Positions 40,400 through 48,537 of a DNA stretch of 64,000 nt are shown piece after piece. Under the pieces are notes generated by a model. That model was not told the origin of the DNA. It made no database searches and saw only the letters and a program-made list of their open reading frames with translations. Within the stretch, counting starts at the first letter, position 1. The number at the start of each line of letters is the position of its first letter. Origin of the DNA: Pseudomonas sp. RIT288. Lineage in GTDB: Bacteria; Pseudomonadota; Gammaproteobacteria; Pseudomonadales; Pseudomonadaceae. The position numbers and the translations under genes were made by a program. The stretch spans positions 62,001-126,000 of the forward strand of contig NZ_JFYN01000011.1 in assembly GCF_000631985.1 (NCBI RefSeq), given 5' to 3'.

Positions 40400-41077
40400 A
40401 TGGACAAACAGCACAAGGCCAGTATTGACGGGGATCAATGGGCGCAGTGCGTGCGTGATCATGGGTGGCTTTGGGATGCGGCTGTTGGCGAGGCTTCGGC
40501 GACGCTGATCCTGGCTCATGGTGCGGGCGCGCCGATGGACAGTGACTGGATGAACGATACGGCTGGGCGCCTTGCCGGGCTTGGTATCAACGTGTTGCGG
40601 TTTGAGTTTCCTTACATGGCGCAGCGGCGTATCGACGGTGGCAAGCGTCCGCCTGATCCGGCGCCGAAACTGCTTGAATGCTGGCGTGAGGTTTATGGCT
40701 TGGTGCGACTTCATGTCGCTGGGGTTTTGGCGATTGGCGGCAAGTCCATGGGCGGGCGGATGGCCAGTCTTTTGGCTGACGAGTTGGGCGCTGATGCGTT
40801 GGTTTGCCTGGGTTATCCGTTTTATGCGGTGGGGAAACCGGAAAAGCCTCGGGTTGAGCATCTGGTTTCTTTGCGGACTCGGACGTTGATTGTTCAGGGG
40901 GAGCGGGATGCGCTGGGTAATCGGGACGCTGTCGAGGCTTACGATCTATCGCCGAATATTGAGGTGTTCTGGTTGGCCTCTGGGGATCATGATTTGAAGC
41001 CGTTGAAGGTTTCCGGGTTTACGCATTCGGAGCATTTGGATTCGGCGGTGGAGAAGGTTGCCGGGTTTCTTCGTTGA
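40400..41077 (+). CDS. alpha/beta hydrolase (KANL3/Tex30-like, COG3571 type)
   Basis: 225 residues. The hydrolase fold shows ILAHGAGAPMDSDWM near the N-terminus, the nucleophile elbow GGKSMGGRMAS (Ser about 117), the acid region QGERDALG and the C-terminal GDHDLKP with the catalytic His. Substrate unknown. The ATG at 40400 follows GAGG; the longer frame to 40331 is not supported. Codons 9-13 contain the Anr box of the divergent ccoN2 promoter, so part of this coding sequence also serves as regulatory DNA. Confidence 0.85.
   Translation: MDKQHKASIDGDQWAQCVRDHGWLWDAAVGEASATLILAHGAGAPMDSDWMNDTAGRLAGLGINVLRFEFPYMAQRRIDGGKRPPDPAPKLLECWREVYGLVRLHVAGVLAIGGKSMGGRMASLLADELGADALVCLGYPFYAVGKPEKPRVEHLVSLRTRTLIVQGERDALGNRDAVEAYDLSPNIEVFWLASGDHDLKPLKVSGFTHSEHLDSAVEKVAGFLR
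40425..40438 (-). promoter_or_regulatory. Anr box of ccoN2, inside the hydrolase coding sequence
   Basis: Minus-strand TTGAT-4-GTCAA, a full match to TTGAY-4-RTCAA. At the class II distance (40402-40397) the sequence is CATGCT, a weak -10. This -10 overlaps the hydrolase start codon, so Anr/polymerase binding here would block hydrolase initiation. Confidence 0.75.
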
Positions 41078-41097
41078 GGTTTGGTTGGGGGGGTATA

Positions 41098-41345
41098 TCC
41101 GTTGCTGTGGTAACGGCGACTTAGGGTTCCGCCCTTACGGCGGGTCACCTTTTCCAAACGCCGAAAAGGTAACCCAAAAGGCTTGCTTCTGCGTTCGGCC
41201 CGCTCGCTGGGGCTCGGGGTTCCTTCGCTGCGGGATCCATCCGGGCGCATCGCCTCCGGTTTGCTTCGCTGCACCTCCTCTCGCTGTGTTTGGCTGCGCC
41301 AAACGGTCGCTGCGCTCCCACCCCCGGATGAATCCCTCCACTCAG
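41098..41345. repeat. long intergenic sequence of the type scattered in fluorescent pseudomonads
   Basis: About 250 bases with no gene, containing internal inverted stretches (CACCTTTTCCAAACGCCGAA / AAAAGGTAACCC region, and TTTGGCTGCGCCAAA). I recall very similar sequence recurring between genes in this group, often giving rise to spurious frames. I cannot count copies here because only one is in the window. Confidence 0.45.
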
Positions 41346-41364
41346 CCTTCCGACGTCGCCCGTG

Positions 41365-41446
41365 GATCAAGATCAAAAGCCGCAGCCGAGCTTGCGCTCA
41401 TCCTGTGTAGGAGCTGCCGAAGGCTGCGATCTTTTGATCTTGATCT
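41365..41446. repeat. REP pair, family B (inverted, one arm decayed)
   Basis: ATCAAGATCAAAAGCCGCAG at the left and TTTTGATCTTGATCTTGTGG at the right; the left arm has diverged (CCGAGCTTGCGCTC). Confidence 0.75.
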
Positions 41447-41447
41447 T

Positions 41448-41690
41448 GTGGGAGCAGGCCTGCCAGCGATGGCGGCCTACGACCCGACCATTCCCTTACT
41501 GATGCACCCGACCCAACTGTAGGAGTGAGCCTGCTCGCGATGGCGCCCTGACATCTAACTAATTCCTGACAGAATGCACTCAATTCATTGTGGGAGCTGG
41601 CTTGCCAGCGATGGCGGCATTACAGCCGACCAATTCCTTACTGATGCGCCGGGTCCAAATGTGGGAGCGAGCCTGCTCGCGAAAGCTGTC
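41448..41690. repeat. tandem array of four REP units with exact 71-base period
   Basis: Units begin at 41448, 41519, 41590 and 41661, all in the same orientation. Each starts GTGGGAGC (or GTAGGAGT) and ends its core with GCGATGG or GCGAAAG. Spacers are related: units 1 and 3 share CTTACTGATG near their ends. Unlike all other REPs in the window, which are inverted pairs, these are head to tail. Confidence 0.85.
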
Positions 41691-41879
41691 TGACAGACAC
41701 CATAAAAAAACAGGCCGTTTGCGGACTTTTCTGTCGGTAAACGCAATCCTGCAGGTTTGTTTAAATCACACAACCCGTTACGCCACCGGACCTACAACGC
41801 CTTGCGCCGTTGCCTACGCGTACGCCAGAATCCGCCGGCTTACACGGCTATGGGCCGGGCGATATCGTTTCCCTGTCAC

Positions 41880-42090
41880 TGAAAATCAGTGATCGGGTTT
41901 GGTAGCCCGTCTGTAATAGCTGTATGGCAACACCTATACAGTCCCTTTTTTGGGGCTCGGTTTTATGGTGGTCATGCGTGGGGCTCATTCGTGAGCGCCG
42001 GGTTCCTATTGCAGCCGGTCTACCAACCCGCGTATGGCCGCCACCCATCGTTTGGTAGCGTGGGTGATGGCTCCTTGAAATCTGCGATAG
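41880..42090 (+). ncRNA. structured leader RNA upstream of the DUF6124 gene (C4-antisense-like)
   Basis: CGGGTTTGGTAG (41894-41905) is complementary to CTACCAACCCG (42020-42030) with one bulged base, closing a domain of about 130 bases. A second stem follows, GCCACCCA against TGGGTGATGGC (about 42038-42070), just before the ribosome binding site AGGAG. This arrangement resembles the C4 antisense RNA family seen in phages and proteobacteria. Assignment to that family is from memory of its consensus and needs a covariance search. Confidence 0.5.
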
Positions 42091-42101
42091 GAGTTACATC
42101 T

Positions 42102-42461
42102 ATGTTCAAAGCCACGCCCAACCCACCAGAAACCGATCCAGCCCCTCACGACCCAGAGCTTGAGTCCCAGAAGACAAAAGACGCCGCCGACCGCGCACTC
42201 GACTATTACCTCGGCCCCGATATCCCGAAGTACTTCCCACCCAAGGCCCGCCCCATCTACATGGTCGATCCCACGCTCGATGACGAAACACTGCTCGTCG
42301 AAGCCAGTGAATCACTGTCATCAGCCAACGCCATGGCCGGCAATATCGCCAACTCGGTGAAAGGCCCGGAGCGCAAACCGCTGCTGGCGCTGCAACAGGT
42401 GATTATGTTGAACGAGCTGCTAGTGAATCGACTGTTGGATAAGCTGCGGTTGCCTCAATAA
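42102..42461 (+). CDS. DUF6124-family small protein
   Basis: 119 residues starting MFKATPNPPETDPAPHDPEL. The opening MFK.TPNPPET, the central AADRALDYYL and the helical C-terminus are those of the small Pseudomonas family DUF6124 (from memory). Soluble, no signal peptide, function unknown. The ATG at 42102 has an ideal AGGAG eight bases upstream; earlier in-frame codons fall in the structured leader. Confidence 0.8.
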   Translation: MFKATPNPPETDPAPHDPELESQKTKDAADRALDYYLGPDIPKYFPPKARPIYMVDPTLDDETLLVEASESLSSANAMAGNIANSVKGPERKPLLALQQVIMLNELLVNRLLDKLRLPQ

Positions 42462-42483
42462 TTTTGCTGGCCGTTATGGCCTC

Positions 42484-42578
42484 ATCGCGAGCAGGCTCAC
42501 TCCTACAGGGAATCGTGGTCGGACAAATAATCTGTCGTCACCGCATAACCAATGTAGGAGTGAGCCTGCTCGCGATTG
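42484..42578. repeat. REP pair, family A (inverted)
   Basis: ATCGCGAGCAGGCTCACTCC at the left and TAGGAGTGAGCCTGCTCGCG at the right, loop about 50 bases, following the DUF6124 stop. Confidence 0.9.
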
Positions 42579-42612
42579 CGGTCTGCCAGGCACCATCAGT
42601 TTCAGACTGGCA

Positions 42613-42647
42613 ATAAAAAACCCGGACGCTTTCGCCATCCGGGCTTT
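42613..42647 (-). terminator. intrinsic terminator, probably of aer
   Basis: Stem CCCGGA / TCCGGG (42621-42643) with extra pairing inside; on the minus strand a run of six T residues follows. It lies about 100 bases downstream of the aer stop, with a REP pair between. Confidence 0.7.
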
Positions 42648-42648
42648 C

Positions 42649-42740
42649 AAGATCAAAAGATCGTCCGAACGCGGCCCGAGCCTTCGGCAGCTCCTGCAGG
42701 TGATCGGTGTAGGAGCTGCCGCAGGCTGCGATCTTTTGCT
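42649..42740. repeat. REP pair, family B (inverted)
   Basis: Inverted pair directly before the aer stop codon (minus strand), the right arm ending GGCTGCGATCTTTTGCTTTT. Confidence 0.88.
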
Positions 42741-42741
42741 T

Positions 42742-44307
42742 TTAGCGGTTAAACCGCTCCACCAACGAGTATTGCGTGTTGGCAGTCTTGGTCAGCTCTT
42801 CACTCAGCAGCGCCGAGTTATGCGCTTGCTCGGACGTCTGGTCCGCCAGTTCCGAAATGTTGCTGATGTTGCGGCTGATCTCCTCAGCCACCGCACTTTG
42901 CTCTTCGGTCGCTGCAGCGATCTGGGTGGTCATGTCGGTGATGTTGGCCACCGCTTCGCTGATGCCGACCAGTGCCTGATCCGCTTCCAGAACCCGCGCC
43001 ACACCTTCTTCCGCCTGGCGATGCCCGGCTTCCATGGTTTGCACGGCGCTGCTCGCAGTCTGCTGCAGCTTGGCGATCAGGGCATGGATCTGTCCGGTGG
43101 ATTCGCTGGTGCGTTGCGCCAGTTGACGGACTTCGTCAGCCACTACGGCAAAGCCACGGCCCATCTCGCCGGCACGTGCGGCTTCGATGGCGGCGTTGAG
43201 CGCGAGCAGGTTGGTCTGGTCGGCGATGCCTTTGATCACGTCGACCACGCCGCCGATTTCGTCGCTGTCCTTGGCCAGTTGCGTGACGGTCAGGCCGGTT
43301 TCGCCGACCACCACCGACAGACGCTGGATGGCTTCGCGGGTTTCCCCGGCGATGTCGCGGCCGCGACCGGTCAGGCGGTTGGCTTCCTGCGTCGCGTCAG
43401 CGGTGCGCTGCACGTGGCTGGCGACTTCCTGAGTGGTGGCGGCCATCTGGTTGACGGCGGTGGCGACCTGTTCGGTTTCCACGCGCTGACGCTCCAGACC
43501 GCTGGAGCTGTTGTGCGCCAGGGTGTCGGACTGCTTGGCCTGATCGGTCAGGTGCTCGGCAGTGTCCTGCAGACGGGTCAGGCAGGTTTTCAGACGCGCT
43601 TCCTGGCTGAGGATCGACATTTCCAGACGCGCCTGCGCGCCACGGCTGTCGGTGTACATCTGCGCGATCAGCGGGTCGGAGGTGGTCTGCTCGGCCAGGC
43701 GCAGCAGGCGCTTGAGCCCGCGTTGCTGCCATTGCAGGCCCATCAGGCCCAGCGGCACCGACAGGACGGCAGCGAGGGCGAAGCCCCATTGCGAGTTCAG
43801 GGTTGCGCCGATCACGAAGCTCAACTGGCTGACCAGAATGAATGGCAGCCAGTCTTGCAGCACCGGCAGCCATTTGTCGCTGGAAGGAATCGCCGACTTG
43901 CCTTGGTTGATGCGTTGGTAGAGCGCTTCGGCACGGCGGATCTGTTCGGCGGTGGGTTTGATCCGCACCGACTCGTAACCGACCACCTGATTGCCGTCGA
44001 ACACCGGTGTCACGTAGGCGTTCACCCAGTAGTGGTCACCGGATTTGCAGCGGTTCTTGACAATGCCCATCCATGGCAAGCCTTGTTTCAATGTGCCCCA
44101 CATGTGCGAAAACACTGCAGCCGGAACGTCGGGGTGACGAACCAGGTTGTGCGGCGCACGGATCAGCTCTTCACGCGAAAACCCGCTGATTTCGACGAAA
44201 GCGTCGTTGCAGTAAGTGATCACGCCTTTAGCGTCGGTTGTGGAAATCAACCGCTGCTGAGCCGGGAAAGTCCGTTCGCGTTGTGTAATGGGCTGGTTAT
44301 TACGCAT
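42742..44307 (-). CDS. aer: aerotaxis receptor Aer (PAS-MCP)
   Basis: 521 residues. PAS domain at about 15-115 ([20 protein letters not shown]), which in Aer binds FAD and senses redox state; a membrane hairpin at about 150-195; HAMP-like region; and an MCP signalling domain with the conserved hairpin tip [20 protein letters not shown]. It steers swimming toward favourable oxygen. Its place after the Anr/cco block matches P. aeruginosa. No Anr box was seen in the 100 bases upstream. Confidence 0.95.
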   Translation of the reverse strand: MRNNQPITQRERTFPAQQRLISTTDAKGVITYCNDAFVEISGFSREELIRAPHNLVRHPDVPAAVFSHMWGTLKQGLPWMGIVKNRCKSGDHYWVNAYVTPVFDGNQVVGYESVRIKPTAEQIRRAEALYQRINQGKSAIPSSDKWLPVLQDWLPFILVSQLSFVIGATLNSQWGFALAAVLSVPLGLMGLQWQQRGLKRLLRLAEQTTSDPLIAQMYTDSRGAQARLEMSILSQEARLKTCLTRLQDTAEHLTDQAKQSDTLAHNSSSGLERQRVETEQVATAVNQMAATTQEVASHVQRTADATQEANRLTGRGRDIAGETREAIQRLSVVVGETGLTVTQLAKDSDEIGGVVDVIKGIADQTNLLALNAAIEAARAGEMGRGFAVVADEVRQLAQRTSESTGQIHALIAKLQQTASSAVQTMEAGHRQAEEGVARVLEADQALVGISEAVANITDMTTQIAAATEEQSAVAEEISRNISNISELADQTSEQAHNSALLSEELTKTANTQYSLVERFNR

Positions 44308-44409
44308 GGTTTTTCAATCCGCAAGGCTTTGAAAGGTTGTCGGCGCTGTCACGAAATTATTGAAGTTTTTTTTCAGATATAAGTACGGCGTCGCAAAACC
44401 GCTCTTGCT

Positions 44410-45201
44410 TCAACCGGCCAGCATCGGATAGGTGAACAGCGCAAAATGCAGCAGGTTCAGCCCGAAGTGCGTGGCGATCGCCGCCGCAAGGCCACCAAAA
44501 CGGTAGGCCAGACCATAGCCGACACCTGCCAGACCCGCCAGCAGCACCCAGTGCCATCCAGCGCCCAGATGTGCGAGGGCAAAGATCAGCGACGCCAGCA
44601 GCAGAGCGAGGTTGTCGCCGTGGGGCAGGTGCTTGAACAGCCGGCTCAAGCCGCCCTGTATATAGCCGCGAAACAGCGCTTCCTCGACCAGCGTCACCAA
44701 CAGCAGATTGTTCAGCAGCCACAGCCACGCCTGATCGGGCCACTTCGGCGCCCAGGCAATCATGCCGAACAACAGCGCACCGCCCAGCGCCAGGACGGCG
44801 CTCAACGTCAGGGCGAGGACGCTGGCGTACACCGTCGGACGCAGCGAGCGTGCCGCGACAATCCACGGGCAGACGAGCAACAGCCAGAAGCCGAGCAAGG
44901 GTTTGTCCAGATTCAGATACATCGCGAACGGCACGGCGTCGTCGGTGAAACGCAGCGGGGCGATGGCCCGGCCATTGTCGAACCCCGGTAACCAGTGCAG
45001 CGCCAGCGACAGGGCGAGGAAGATAAACAGCGCGTGCCCCAGCAACCGCGCCACCGGCACCTGCTGCTGGCGCACGGCGAAACCGGCCACCAGCAACAGT
45101 CCGAAGGAGATCAGCGCGAGCCAGCCGAGTTGGCCAAAGCTCAAGGCCAATCCATAACCGAGGCTGAGAAGTGCCAGATAGAGCCATGGCAACGCCTTCA
45201 T
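44410..45201 (-). CDS. CPBP-family intramembrane glutamic endopeptidase
   Basis: 263 residues with about eight membrane helices. The CAAX protease/bacteriocin-processing motifs are all present: EEALFRGYI (motif 1, about 192), FALAHLG (motif 2, about 227) and HFGLNLLHF near the C-terminus (motif 3). Substrate unknown; family roles include bacteriocin immunity and processing of peptides. No bacteriocin-like gene is next to it. Standalone unit between aer and a REP pair. Confidence 0.88.
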   Translation of the reverse strand: MKALPWLYLALLSLGYGLALSFGQLGWLALISFGLLLVAGFAVRQQQVPVARLLGHALFIFLALSLALHWLPGFDNGRAIAPLRFTDDAVPFAMYLNLDKPLLGFWLLLVCPWIVAARSLRPTVYASVLALTLSAVLALGGALLFGMIAWAPKWPDQAWLWLLNNLLLVTLVEEALFRGYIQGGLSRLFKHLPHGDNLALLLASLIFALAHLGAGWHWVLLAGLAGVGYGLAYRFGGLAAAIATHFGLNLLHFALFTYPMLAG

Positions 45202-45302
45202 CGAAAGTCCTTGTGCAGAATTTTGTGGAAGGGCTTTCTACACGGGTGAGGGCGTCGGGACAAGTAAAGGTGTGGCGGGAAACGGTGACACGCCGCAATC
45301 CT

Positions 45303-45388
45303 CCCTGTAGGAGCTGCCGCAGGCTGCGATCTTCTGACTTTGGCTTTTCAAGATCAAAAGATCGCAGCCTGCGGCAGCTCCTACAGGG
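45303..45388. repeat. REP pair, family B (inverted)
   Basis: Near-perfect inverted pair of TGTAGGAGCTGCCGCAGGCT type, downstream of inhA. Confidence 0.9.
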
Positions 45389-45407
45389 TTTTGTATTTGG
45401 CGGAGGA

Positions 45408-46094
45408 TCAGCGCAGGTCGAGTTTCGCCGCCGCGCGCTCGGTGATTTCCGTGCGCAGTTTCAACGACGGCGCTGCACGCAGGCGGGCCTCGTCGATGAC
45501 AGCACTCGACGCCGTCTGCGGGCTGCCCGACTCAAACGGCGGCGCCGGAGCATACTCAAGTTGCAACTGAATCAACTGCGCCGCCTCGGCTCCCACCAGT
45601 TCGGCGGCCAGCACCAGCGCAAAGTCGATGCCTGCGGTAATCCCGCCACCGGTAAACAGATTGCCGTCGCGCACCACCCGATCCTGCACCGCAATCGCGC
45701 CGAGCTTCGGCAGCAGTTCGTGATAGGCCCAGTGGGTGGTCGCGCGTTTGCCTTTCAGCAGACCCGCCGCGCCCAGCACCAGCGAACCGGTGCACACCGA
45801 CGTCACATATCTGGCCTGCGCCGCCTGACGCTTGATGAACGCCAGCGTCTGCTCATCCTCCATCAGCGGCCCGACCCCGGCGCCACCGGGAATACAGAGC
45901 ACATCCAGATCCGGGCAGTCCTCGAAGGTGGTGGTCGGTTTCAGCAGCAGGCCGGTGCTGGCGGTGACCGGCACCAGATCCTTCCAGATCAGATGCACCT
46001 GCACGTCCGGCAGCGAGGCCAACACGTCATAGGGACCGGTCAGGTCGAGTTGCTGCACCTGCGGAAACAACAGAAAACCGATCTGCAACGCCAT
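45408..46094 (-). CDS. inhA: isonitrile hydratase (DJ-1/PfpI superfamily)
   Basis: 228 residues. Its sequence is nearly that of P. putida InhA as I recall it: MALQIGFLLFPQVQQLDLTG, GGAGVGPLMEDEQTL, VTSVCTGSLVLG. Asp17, Glu81 and the nucleophile Cys101 fall at the InhA positions. The enzyme hydrates isonitriles to N-substituted formamides. The ATG at 46094 has GGAG upstream; the longer frame to 46196 would run into the divergent gene. It is divergent from a GlxA-type regulator, with a palindromic site between. Confidence 0.93.
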   Translation of the reverse strand: MALQIGFLLFPQVQQLDLTGPYDVLASLPDVQVHLIWKDLVPVTASTGLLLKPTTTFEDCPDLDVLCIPGGAGVGPLMEDEQTLAFIKRQAAQARYVTSVCTGSLVLGAAGLLKGKRATTHWAYHELLPKLGAIAVQDRVVRDGNLFTGGGITAGIDFALVLAAELVGAEAAQLIQLQLEYAPAPPFESGSPQTASSAVIDEARLRAAPSLKLRTEITERAAAKLDLR

Positions 46095-46146
46095 GGTTTT
46101 TTCTCCATTTGAGGGGTGGACGGCTTCACTGTAGGCGCGTAGGTTC

Positions 46147-46181
46147 TGGCGTATACGCCAATAACCCCACGAATTACGCCA
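46147..46181. promoter_or_regulatory. palindromic operator with extra half-site between inhA and the GlxA-type regulator
   Basis: TGGCGTATACGCCA (46147-46160) is a perfect 14-base palindrome. A third half-site TACGCCA (46175-46181) lies exactly 21 bases from the second one, two helical turns, and abuts the regulator's start codon at 46183. Binding would control inhA and repress the regulator itself. Confidence 0.65.
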
Positions 46182-46182
46182 A

Positions 46183-47166
46183 ATGCCCAAAGCCATTCAC
46201 GTTCTCGCGTTCGCCAACATGCAGATCCTCGACGTCACCGGCCCGCTGCAAGTGTTCGCCTCGGCCAACGACATCGCCCGCCAGCGCGGCTTGCCGGTAC
46301 CGTATGCGCCGTCGGTGATTGCCAGTGAAGGCGGCGCGGTGATGTCGTCGGCGGGGCTGGCGGTGCTCGCCGAACCGTTGCCGCAGCAGGCCAGCGATAC
46401 CTTGATCATCGCCGGTGGCTGGGGCATTTACCCGGCAGCGGAAGACGTGCCGCTGGTGGACTGGGTGCGCGAGCATGCGGCGAAATGCCGACGCGTGGCC
46501 TCGGTCTGCACCGGCGCTTTCCTGTTGGCGGCCAGCGGCTGGCTCGACGGACGTCGCGTGGTCACCCACTGGACCCGTTGCGAACAACTGGCGCAGCAGC
46601 ACCCGAAGTTGCAGGTCGAAGCCAACCCGATTTTCATCAATGACGGCCTGGTCTGGACCTCGGCGGGCGTCACCGCCGGCATCGATCTGGCCCTGGCGAT
46701 GGTCGAGGAAGATCTGGGCCGCGACATCGCCCTCGACGTCGCCCGGCATTTAGTGGTGTTTCTCAAACGTCCCGGCGGGCAATCGCAATTCAGCGTGACC
46801 CTGGCTCTGCAGAATCAGGGCAATCGCTTTGATGAACTGCACGCCTGGATCGCCGAAAACCTCACCTGCGACCTCGGCATCCCGACCCTGGCCGAACAGG
46901 CCGGCATGAGCGAACGCAGCTTCGTTCGCCACTACCGCGCCGACACCGGCCAGACCCCGGCCCGCGCCATCGAACTGATCCGCGTCGAAACCGCCCGCCG
47001 CTTGCTGAGTGACACCGGGCTGCCGGTGAAACGCATCGCCGCCAACTGCGGGTTTGGCAGTGAAGAAACATTGCGCCGCAGTTTTCTGCGCGCGATTGGC
47101 GTGACGCCGCAGGCATATCGGGAGCGGTTTTCGGTCAGTGCTGGAGCGGATACGGCGCGTTTATAG
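46183..47166 (+). CDS. GlxA/FtrA-type AraC-family regulator with DJ-1/PfpI sensor domain
   Basis: 327 residues. N-terminal DJ-1/PfpI-like domain (about 1-190), with ASVCTGAFLLAASG and THWTRCEQLA as in GlxA regulators, then an AraC-type double helix-turn-helix (about 220-320, IPTLAEQAGMSERSFVRHYR and RIAANCGFGSEETLRRSF). The sensor domain shares its fold with the divergent InhA enzyme. The start ATG has no Shine-Dalgarno; the space is taken by an operator half-site. Effector unknown; isonitriles or products are reasonable. Confidence 0.92.
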   Translation: MPKAIHVLAFANMQILDVTGPLQVFASANDIARQRGLPVPYAPSVIASEGGAVMSSAGLAVLAEPLPQQASDTLIIAGGWGIYPAAEDVPLVDWVREHAAKCRRVASVCTGAFLLAASGWLDGRRVVTHWTRCEQLAQQHPKLQVEANPIFINDGLVWTSAGVTAGIDLALAMVEEDLGRDIALDVARHLVVFLKRPGGQSQFSVTLALQNQGNRFDELHAWIAENLTCDLGIPTLAEQAGMSERSFVRHYRADTGQTPARAIELIRVETARRLLSDTGLPVKRIAANCGFGSEETLRRSFLRAIGVTPQAYRERFSVSAGADTARL

Positions 47167-47664
47167 AGCCACCTGAGAGTTTTTAGAGTATCGATACTTG
47201 AAGCGATCACCATAAATCGATTTGAAAACCAATTCATAGTCCACCCGCTCGTTGGCATATTTTTGCAGCATCAGGTTACTTAATGCGCATGTTTTGGGGG
47301 CTTTCGGATTGGCTTCAATAAGGCGTTCCTCGCTGCCTACTTGGAAAGCGTCGTTCGGGCGCGGGCCACCGATTAAAAAACACAGTGGATCCAGCCCAAG
47401 GGCGTTGACGGCAGAGAAGAACTTTCCGTACGGATGATCCGCGACTGCTTTTCCGTCCACGTACACTTCAAGGCTTTCAACAAAAGCGTTACCCATACCG
47501 TTGTTAAAGGCGTAGATGCCCCACTGGTCTTTGTTCCCGTTGTTGGAAAAGTACGAAGTGATTCGCGGCTCTATCGAGACGTGGTTATGTTTGATCTGGG
47601 CTTGTCCCTGCCAGATGGTTGCCCCTAGTGCTAGTGCAGCAACCGTAAGGGCGAGCTTGTCCAT
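47161..47664 (-). CDS. hypothetical protein with N-terminal membrane helix
   Basis: 167 residues from the ATG at 47664 (a GTG at 47679 adds five). One hydrophobic helix (LALTVAALALGATIW, about 4-18), then a soluble domain with IYAFNNGMGNAFVESLEVYV, Cys in DPLCFLIGG and PKTCALSN, possibly a disulfide pair. No recognisable domain. Base composition is lower in GC than its neighbours, which suggests transfer. Convergent with the GlxA-type gene, overlapping it by 6 bases. Confidence 0.65.
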   Translation of the reverse strand: MDKLALTVAALALGATIWQGQAQIKHNHVSIEPRITSYFSNNGNKDQWGIYAFNNGMGNAFVESLEVYVDGKAVADHPYGKFFSAVNALGLDPLCFLIGGPRPNDAFQVGSEERLIEANPKAPKTCALSNLMLQKYANERVDYELVFKSIYGDRFKYRYSKNSQVAL

Positions 47665-47757
47665 GTATGTTTTTGTCACACAGTAATCCGTAGCCGATAA
47701 GTTGAAAGGTACAAAAACACTCGTATGAATCAGACCTGCCTACAAAATGTGCGCTTT

Positions 47758-48147
47758 CTATGACTCGGCTTCCGCCACCTGATTGAAATACTTCGTCCGA
47801 TCCGGCGTAAACGTCACCCGCATCTTCGTCCGCGAGCAGGTCAGTGAACGCTCTTCACCCAGGTCAATATCCAGATCCTCGCCACGCAACCCCTGCCACT
47901 GCGCCAGGTATTTCAGCGAGCCGTATTTCTCGTTTTTCTTCAGGCTGCGGCTCACGCCACCTTTCCAGCCGAGCACCGGCAGTTCGCCGGCGAGGCATTG
48001 GTGGGCGAGGTCGGGGAAGCGGGTGGCGCGCTGGCGGCCGATTTCCCAGCATTTGATCAGGCCTTTGTCGGCGGCTTCCCAGAGTTGGGTGCGAGTAAGG
48101 CCGCTGCGCAGGGGCGTGGCGATGGGGCGGTGGACGTGCTGGGTCAT
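47758..48147 (-). CDS. conserved hypothetical protein
   Basis: 129 residues, ATG at 48147 with AAGGA upstream. Basic, soluble; SGLTRTQLWEAADKGLIKCW near the N-terminus looks like a helix-turn-helix-type segment, but I cannot name a family. Codon use and GC match the surrounding genome. No operon partner. Confidence 0.7.
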   Translation of the reverse strand: MTQHVHRPIATPLRSGLTRTQLWEAADKGLIKCWEIGRQRATRFPDLAHQCLAGELPVLGWKGGVSRSLKKNEKYGSLKYLAQWQGLRGEDLDIDLGEERSLTCSRTKMRVTFTPDRTKYFNQVAEAES

Positions 48148-48319
48148 TCTGGTTCCTTGAATTCGGGTTTTATTGGACAGCTCCGCTGTGCCCGTTGCGG
48201 TGGATGGTAGGGGGGGATGTAACAGCTGGCAACAGGGTATTTCAGGGTGTAAGTGCAGGTTGCGGGGGAGGGATTGGGCGGGGATTGTTTAGACGAAGTA
48301 GGGGCTGAATGACCTGGCG

Positions 48320-48451
48320 TGTGGCGAGGGAGCTTGCTCCCGCTCGGCTGCGAAGCAGGCGCAAAGCCAGACAATACGGTTCTTCTGGAGAAATGATGGC
48401 GCAGGGATTGGGGCCGCTTCGCGACCCGGCGGGAGCAAGCTCCCTCGCCAC
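48320..48451. repeat. REP pair, family C (inverted, long loop) in a 390-base gene-free stretch
   Basis: GTGGCGAGGGAGCTTGCTCC and its inverted copy flank a loop of about 90 bases with complementary ends (CGCTCGGCTGCGAAG / CTTCGCGACCCGGCG). The gap 48148-48537 holds nothing else I can identify. Confidence 0.9.
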
Positions 48452-48537
48452 AGAAGTTCACCAACGTTTATTTTTGTGTAGGAAATCGTCCTGCAAAACC
48501 CGAGTTGAAGGGATATTTCCGACAGAGTGCGGCGAAT

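Noticed and set aside
41183..41522. Several overlapping frames on both strands in the long intergenic repeat
   Set aside because: They are read from repeated non-coding sequence and lack ribosome binding sites.
41448..41690. Regularly spaced repeats as a possible CRISPR array
   Set aside because: The repeats are REP elements of about 30 bases with related, not unique, spacers, and no cas gene is nearby.
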